Source: Aurantimicrobium minutum (GTDB lineage Bacteria > Actinomycetota > Actinomycetes > Actinomycetales > Microbacteriaceae). Taken from it: a DNA stretch of 64,000 nt. The notes beneath the pieces were generated by a model. The model was not told the DNA's origin, searched no databases, and saw nothing but the letters and a program-made list of their open reading frames with translations. A program made the position numbers and the translations under genes. The stretch lies in contig NZ_AP017457.1 in NCBI RefSeq assembly GCF_002355535.1, positions 930,001 to 994,000 on the forward strand, written 5' to 3'. Of the stretch, positions 61,316 to 64,000 are shown one piece after another (the stretch's first letter is position 1; every line of letters starts with the position of its first letter).

Positions 61316-62331
61316 AGTCCACGCTCCTGCAGCATGGCGTCCAGGCGAGGAAATACCTTACGGGCATTCTTAGAGAAGATATTGGTGCGTTCTTCGTCGG
61401 AGATCTTCGCTACGTCGATGTAGCGCTTGGTGTCATCGAAGTAGTGACCGGTTTGTGGGTCGATTCCGCGAACGGCACCAATCATTTCCGAACCAAAGAG
61501 GATGTTCTTGTTGTCGATGACATCGACAAGAAGATCAATACCTGGCTGGTGGTAGACACAGGTGTCGAAGAAGACGTTGTTCATCAGATGAGTATCCAGG
61601 CTGGGCTGCTTGAGCATGTCTGCCAAACCACGGTAACGACCCCAGTGGTAAGGAACAGCACCACCACCGTGAGGAATGATGAATCGCAGTGTGGGGAAGT
61701 CTGCGAACAGGTTTCCCTGCAGCAATTGCATGAACGCTGTGGTGTCAGCGTTCATGTAGTGAGCGCCGGTGGCGTGGAAGTTATGGTTACACGAGGCAGA
61801 GACGTGTATCATGGCGGGAACATCAAGTTCGACCATCTTCTCGTAGAGGGGGTACCAGAACTTGTCCGTCAAGGGAACGGTCTGCCACTGACCACCGGAG
61901 GGGTCAGGGTTAAGGTTCACACCAATGAAGCCCAGTTCATTGATGCAGCGTTCCATTTCCTTGATGGTCTCGGTCAGATCAGCACCAGGTGACTGGGGCA
62001 GCTGAGCAACACCCACGAAGTCTTCAGGGAAAAGGTCAACAACGCGCTTGATGAGGTTGTTGCAAGCAACAGTCCACTCCAGGCTGATGCGCTGGTCTCC
62101 CTCGTGGTGGCCCATAGCCGAAGCGCGTGGAGAGAAGATAGTGAGGTCTGAGCCGCGCTCTTTGATGAGCTTGAGCTGGTTCTGCTCAATGGTCTCTCGG
62201 ATTATCTCATCAGAGATTTCAGGGTATTCAGGGCTGGGCTGACCAGCAGCATAGGCAGCAAGCTGGTCAATACGCCACTGGTTGTGCAGCTCAGGCGCTG
62301 TTGTGTAGTGGCCGTGAATGTCGATAATCAT
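61312..62331 (-). CDS. ligJ: 4-oxalomesaconate hydratase
   Basis: A 339-residue amidohydrolase-fold hydratase; LigJ of Sphingobium has 341 residues. It hydrates 4-oxalomesaconate to 4-carboxy-4-hydroxy-2-oxoadipate. Metal ligands H6 and H8 are in IDIHGHYT; later motifs are MIHVSASCNHNFH and FIIPHGGGAVPYHWGR. The ATG at 62329-62331 overlaps the tautomerase stop by ATGA, which decides the start over four further upstream codons. Confidence 0.93.
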   Translation of the reverse strand: MIIDIHGHYTTAPELHNQWRIDQLAAYAAGQPSPEYPEISDEIIRETIEQNQLKLIKERGSDLTIFSPRASAMGHHEGDQRISLEWTVACNNLIKRVVDLFPEDFVGVAQLPQSPGADLTETIKEMERCINELGFIGVNLNPDPSGGQWQTVPLTDKFWYPLYEKMVELDVPAMIHVSASCNHNFHATGAHYMNADTTAFMQLLQGNLFADFPTLRFIIPHGGGAVPYHWGRYRGLADMLKQPSLDTHLMNNVFFDTCVYHQPGIDLLVDVIDNKNILFGSEMIGAVRGIDPQTGHYFDDTKRYIDVAKISDEERTNIFSKNARKVFPRLDAMLQERGL

Positions 62332-63428
62332 GCGTTCTCCCACGCGGTTTGAGGTACAAAAACTGATCCCTGCATGAGCATGCGGGCGGTGCGCAGCAGC
62401 GCAGACTTTGTCACAACAGGTGTGCCCGAGGAGTTATCTACTTCCATCTGGACGGTGAAGAACCCGGTGGGGTGTTCAACCTCAATCTCCATGCTCGAAC
62501 CCACGGTGTCTAGGCCAGCAATCTGGGCAGCAACGCTTCCCTCCAGCATGCAGGCAGTGGCAACGGAGACAGCGCCCAGCACACCGATGCTTTCGTGCAC
62601 ACGGTGAGGAATGAAGGTGCGGGTAGAGACGAGGCCACTGTCTTGGGCTGGCGCTAGCAAGCTCATCTTGGGCACGGTTTTGTTGGTGACATCACCTAAG
62701 TTCATGAGCGGACCAACTGCTAAGCGAACTTCTTCCACGCGGGCCTTGAGTTCTGCGTTTGCCTCGAGCTCAGCTGGAGTTTCATAGCCAGTAATGCCGA
62801 AGTCGGAAGCATTCAGGCAGACAACAGGCATGCCGTTGTCGATGCAAGTCACCTGCACGCCGAGAACCTCATCCACTATGTTGCCGGTGGGCAGCAAAGC
62901 ACCACAGCTGGATCCAGCAACATCTTCAAAGTTGATGGTGATAGGGGCGTGAGTTCCAGGAACTCCGTCAATCCGTGCGGTGCCGGCATAGTTCACGACT
63001 CCACCGGGAGTCTCGACAAAAGCAGTCGCCTTGGAGTCAGTGTTTTCCATGTAGATGGCAACGGGAGTCACACCATCTGCTGCGCGGACGAAACCTTTTT
63101 CAATAGCAAAGGGGCCCACACCTGCCAGGATGTTTCCGCAGTTCTGCTGGTCGCTGACCTCAGCGCGGTCAGGCCACACCTGTAAAAAGAGGTAATCCAC
63201 ATCGATGCCGTCTCGCTCAGACTTCGAGACAACGGCAACTTTAGAGGTGAGTGGGTGTCCGCCACCCATGCCGTCAATCTCGCGCACGTCTGGTGACCCC
63301 ATCGCTGCAAGTAGGAAGGTGTCACGGGCAGCACGATCTGCAGGCAAATCACTGGCGAGGAAGAACAGTCCCTTGGATGTTCCTCCGCGCATGACTGCGC
63401 AGTCGACGGCTACTTGAGAATTGGTCAT
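62328..63428 (-). CDS. 4-oxalomesaconate tautomerase (GalD/LigU-like, PrpF family)
   Basis: A 366-residue protein of the PrpF/DUF453 isomerase family. Openings [12 protein letters not shown] and [15 protein letters not shown], then [16 protein letters not shown] with a catalytic-type cysteine, are typical. GalD of Pseudomonas and LigU of Sphingobium shift the double bond or keto-enol form of 4-oxalomesaconate before LigJ. The place between ligK and ligJ with ATGA overlaps on both sides makes this role very likely; it could be of either subtype. Confidence 0.9.
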   Translation of the reverse strand: MTNSQVAVDCAVMRGGTSKGLFFLASDLPADRAARDTFLLAAMGSPDVREIDGMGGGHPLTSKVAVVSKSERDGIDVDYLFLQVWPDRAEVSDQQNCGNILAGVGPFAIEKGFVRAADGVTPVAIYMENTDSKATAFVETPGGVVNYAGTARIDGVPGTHAPITINFEDVAGSSCGALLPTGNIVDEVLGVQVTCIDNGMPVVCLNASDFGITGYETPAELEANAELKARVEEVRLAVGPLMNLGDVTNKTVPKMSLLAPAQDSGLVSTRTFIPHRVHESIGVLGAVSVATACMLEGSVAAQIAGLDTVGSSMEIEVEHPTGFFTVQMEVDNSSGTPVVTKSALLRTARMLMQGSVFVPQTAWENA

Positions 63429-64000
63429 CCCTGGTAGTCCTCGTAGACGAGTCCCTTAGCAGCGAGCTTCTCGCGCATGTTGTAAATATCGAGACCGAGT
63501 TCACCCGCAGCAAGACGCTTGCGCTTGCCGGCTTCCATTGCTTCGCGCTCTTGAGCAGCCTTGAGAACCTTTTCGGCATCTTCGCGCTTGACCAAGCAGA
63601 CGCCGTCAATGTCAGCCACGATGACATCCCCGGGGCGAACCAGCTGGTCTGCCATCAAAATGGGTGTCTGCACGTTTGCAATAGTTTCCTTGACAGTTCC
63701 TTGCGAGCTGATGGTCTTGGACCAGACAGGGAAGCCCATTTCGGTCAGCGTGGCCACATCGCGCACACCGGCGTCAATGACGAGTCCGCGCACGCCGTGA
63801 GCCATCAGACTCTCGGCAAGAAGGTCACCCAGGTAACCGTCGTCGCAGGGGCTGGTGGGAGTGACAACCAGAATGTCTCCAGGCTGAGCCTGCTCAACGG
63901 CGACGTGAATCATCCAGTTATCGCCGGGGGCAACTTCACAGGTCAGCGCATTTCCAGCAATCATTGCGGGGAAGATGGGGCGCAGACGACGGTTCAACAG
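63425..64000 (-). CDS. ligK: 4-carboxy-4-hydroxy-2-oxoadipate aldolase (partial)
   Basis: The N-terminus lies beyond the right edge. The visible 191 or so residues begin in the [11 protein letters not shown] region of a protein usually about 228 long. LigK is a class II metal-dependent aldolase (RraA-like fold) that splits the pathway end product to pyruvate and oxaloacetate. [30 protein letters not shown] and DIDGVCLV are family landmarks, with the metal-site Arg-Asp pair in GVRDV. It overlaps the tautomerase gene by ATGA and is the first visible gene of the operon; the promoter lies outside. Confidence 0.93.
   Translation of the reverse strand: MLNRRLRPIFPAMIAGNALTCEVAPGDNWMIHVAVEQAQPGDILVVTPTSPCDDGYLGDLLAESLMAHGVRGLVIDAGVRDVATLTEMGFPVWSKTISSQGTVKETIANVQTPILMADQLVRPGDVIVADIDGVCLVKREDAEKVLKAAQEREAMEAGKRKRLAAGELGLDIYNMREKLAAKGLVYEDYQG

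Noticed and set aside
1-64000. Prophage, insertion sequence, restriction-modification or toxin-antitoxin genes
   Set aside because: No integrase, transposase, methyltransferase, phage structural protein or inverted-repeat-bounded element was seen on either strand.

Overview
The window looks like chromosome from a small-genome planktonic actinobacterium, most likely a freshwater Microbacteriaceae of the Luna/Aurantimicrobium kind. This is inferred from protein character, not a database match. The signs are: an actinorhodopsin and a heliorhodopsin, the succinylase lysine branch in the order fdxA-dapC with dapD nearby, an NrtR-led NAD operon, the xseA-xseB-DUF4245-carbonic anhydrase-fumC block, very short intergenic gaps, many ATGA/TAATG overlaps and a moderate GC content. 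No tRNA, rRNA, CRISPR array, insertion sequence or prophage was seen.

Layout. 1-4.5 kb: end of dapD, a zinc alcohol dehydrogenase, gltA, dapC, fdxA. 4.6-7.5 kb: a lone FTR1 iron permease behind a triple iron box, and typA. 7.6-12.4 kb: a secreted DUF11-repeat protein with a class E-type sorting signal, a CPBP protease, a lipoprotein, a TetR regulator and an isochorismatase-like hydrolase. 12.5-18.2 kb: actinorhodopsin, then the glycine cleavage operon gcvT-gcvH-gcvP behind a tandem glycine riboswitch. 18.3-24 kb: nrtR-nadA-nadB-nadC-nadS, de novo NAD synthesis, with a twin palindromic operator over its promoter. 24-29.4 kb: small accessory genes (SOUL, DUF1801, DUF4287, DUF2892, DUF1761, two SDRs, SRPBCC) and a ThrE exporter. 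29.4-39.1 kb: one 3217-residue surface protein. 39.2-42.5 kb: heliorhodopsin, an SRAP-family DNA-repair protein, a DHFR-like reductase and ychF. 42.5-58.2 kb: central metabolism and housekeeping (mmsA, rmuC, glpX, fbaA, ispH, xseAB, carbonic anhydrase, fumC). 58.2-64 kb: a tightly coupled operon for the complete protocatechuate 4,5-cleavage pathway (ligK partial, tautomerase, ligJ, ligI, ligA, ligB, ligC), giving pyruvate and oxaloacetate.

How it fits together. The cell appears to be a light-assisted heterotroph. Actinorhodopsin would supply proton-motive force. Lignin- or humic-derived aromatic acids would feed the TCA cycle, where gltA and fumC are also present, through the lig operon. Glycine and NAD pools are controlled by a riboswitch and a NAD-responsive repressor. 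Several genes carry a TANNNT -10 box 5-8 bases before the start codon, which suggests leaderless mRNAs.

The most unusual parts are the giant repeat protein, with its mirrored flanking domains and regularly spaced cysteine pairs, next to heliorhodopsin; the two rhodopsin families in one 27-kb stretch; and a full proteobacterial-style 4,5-cleavage pathway in an actinobacterium.
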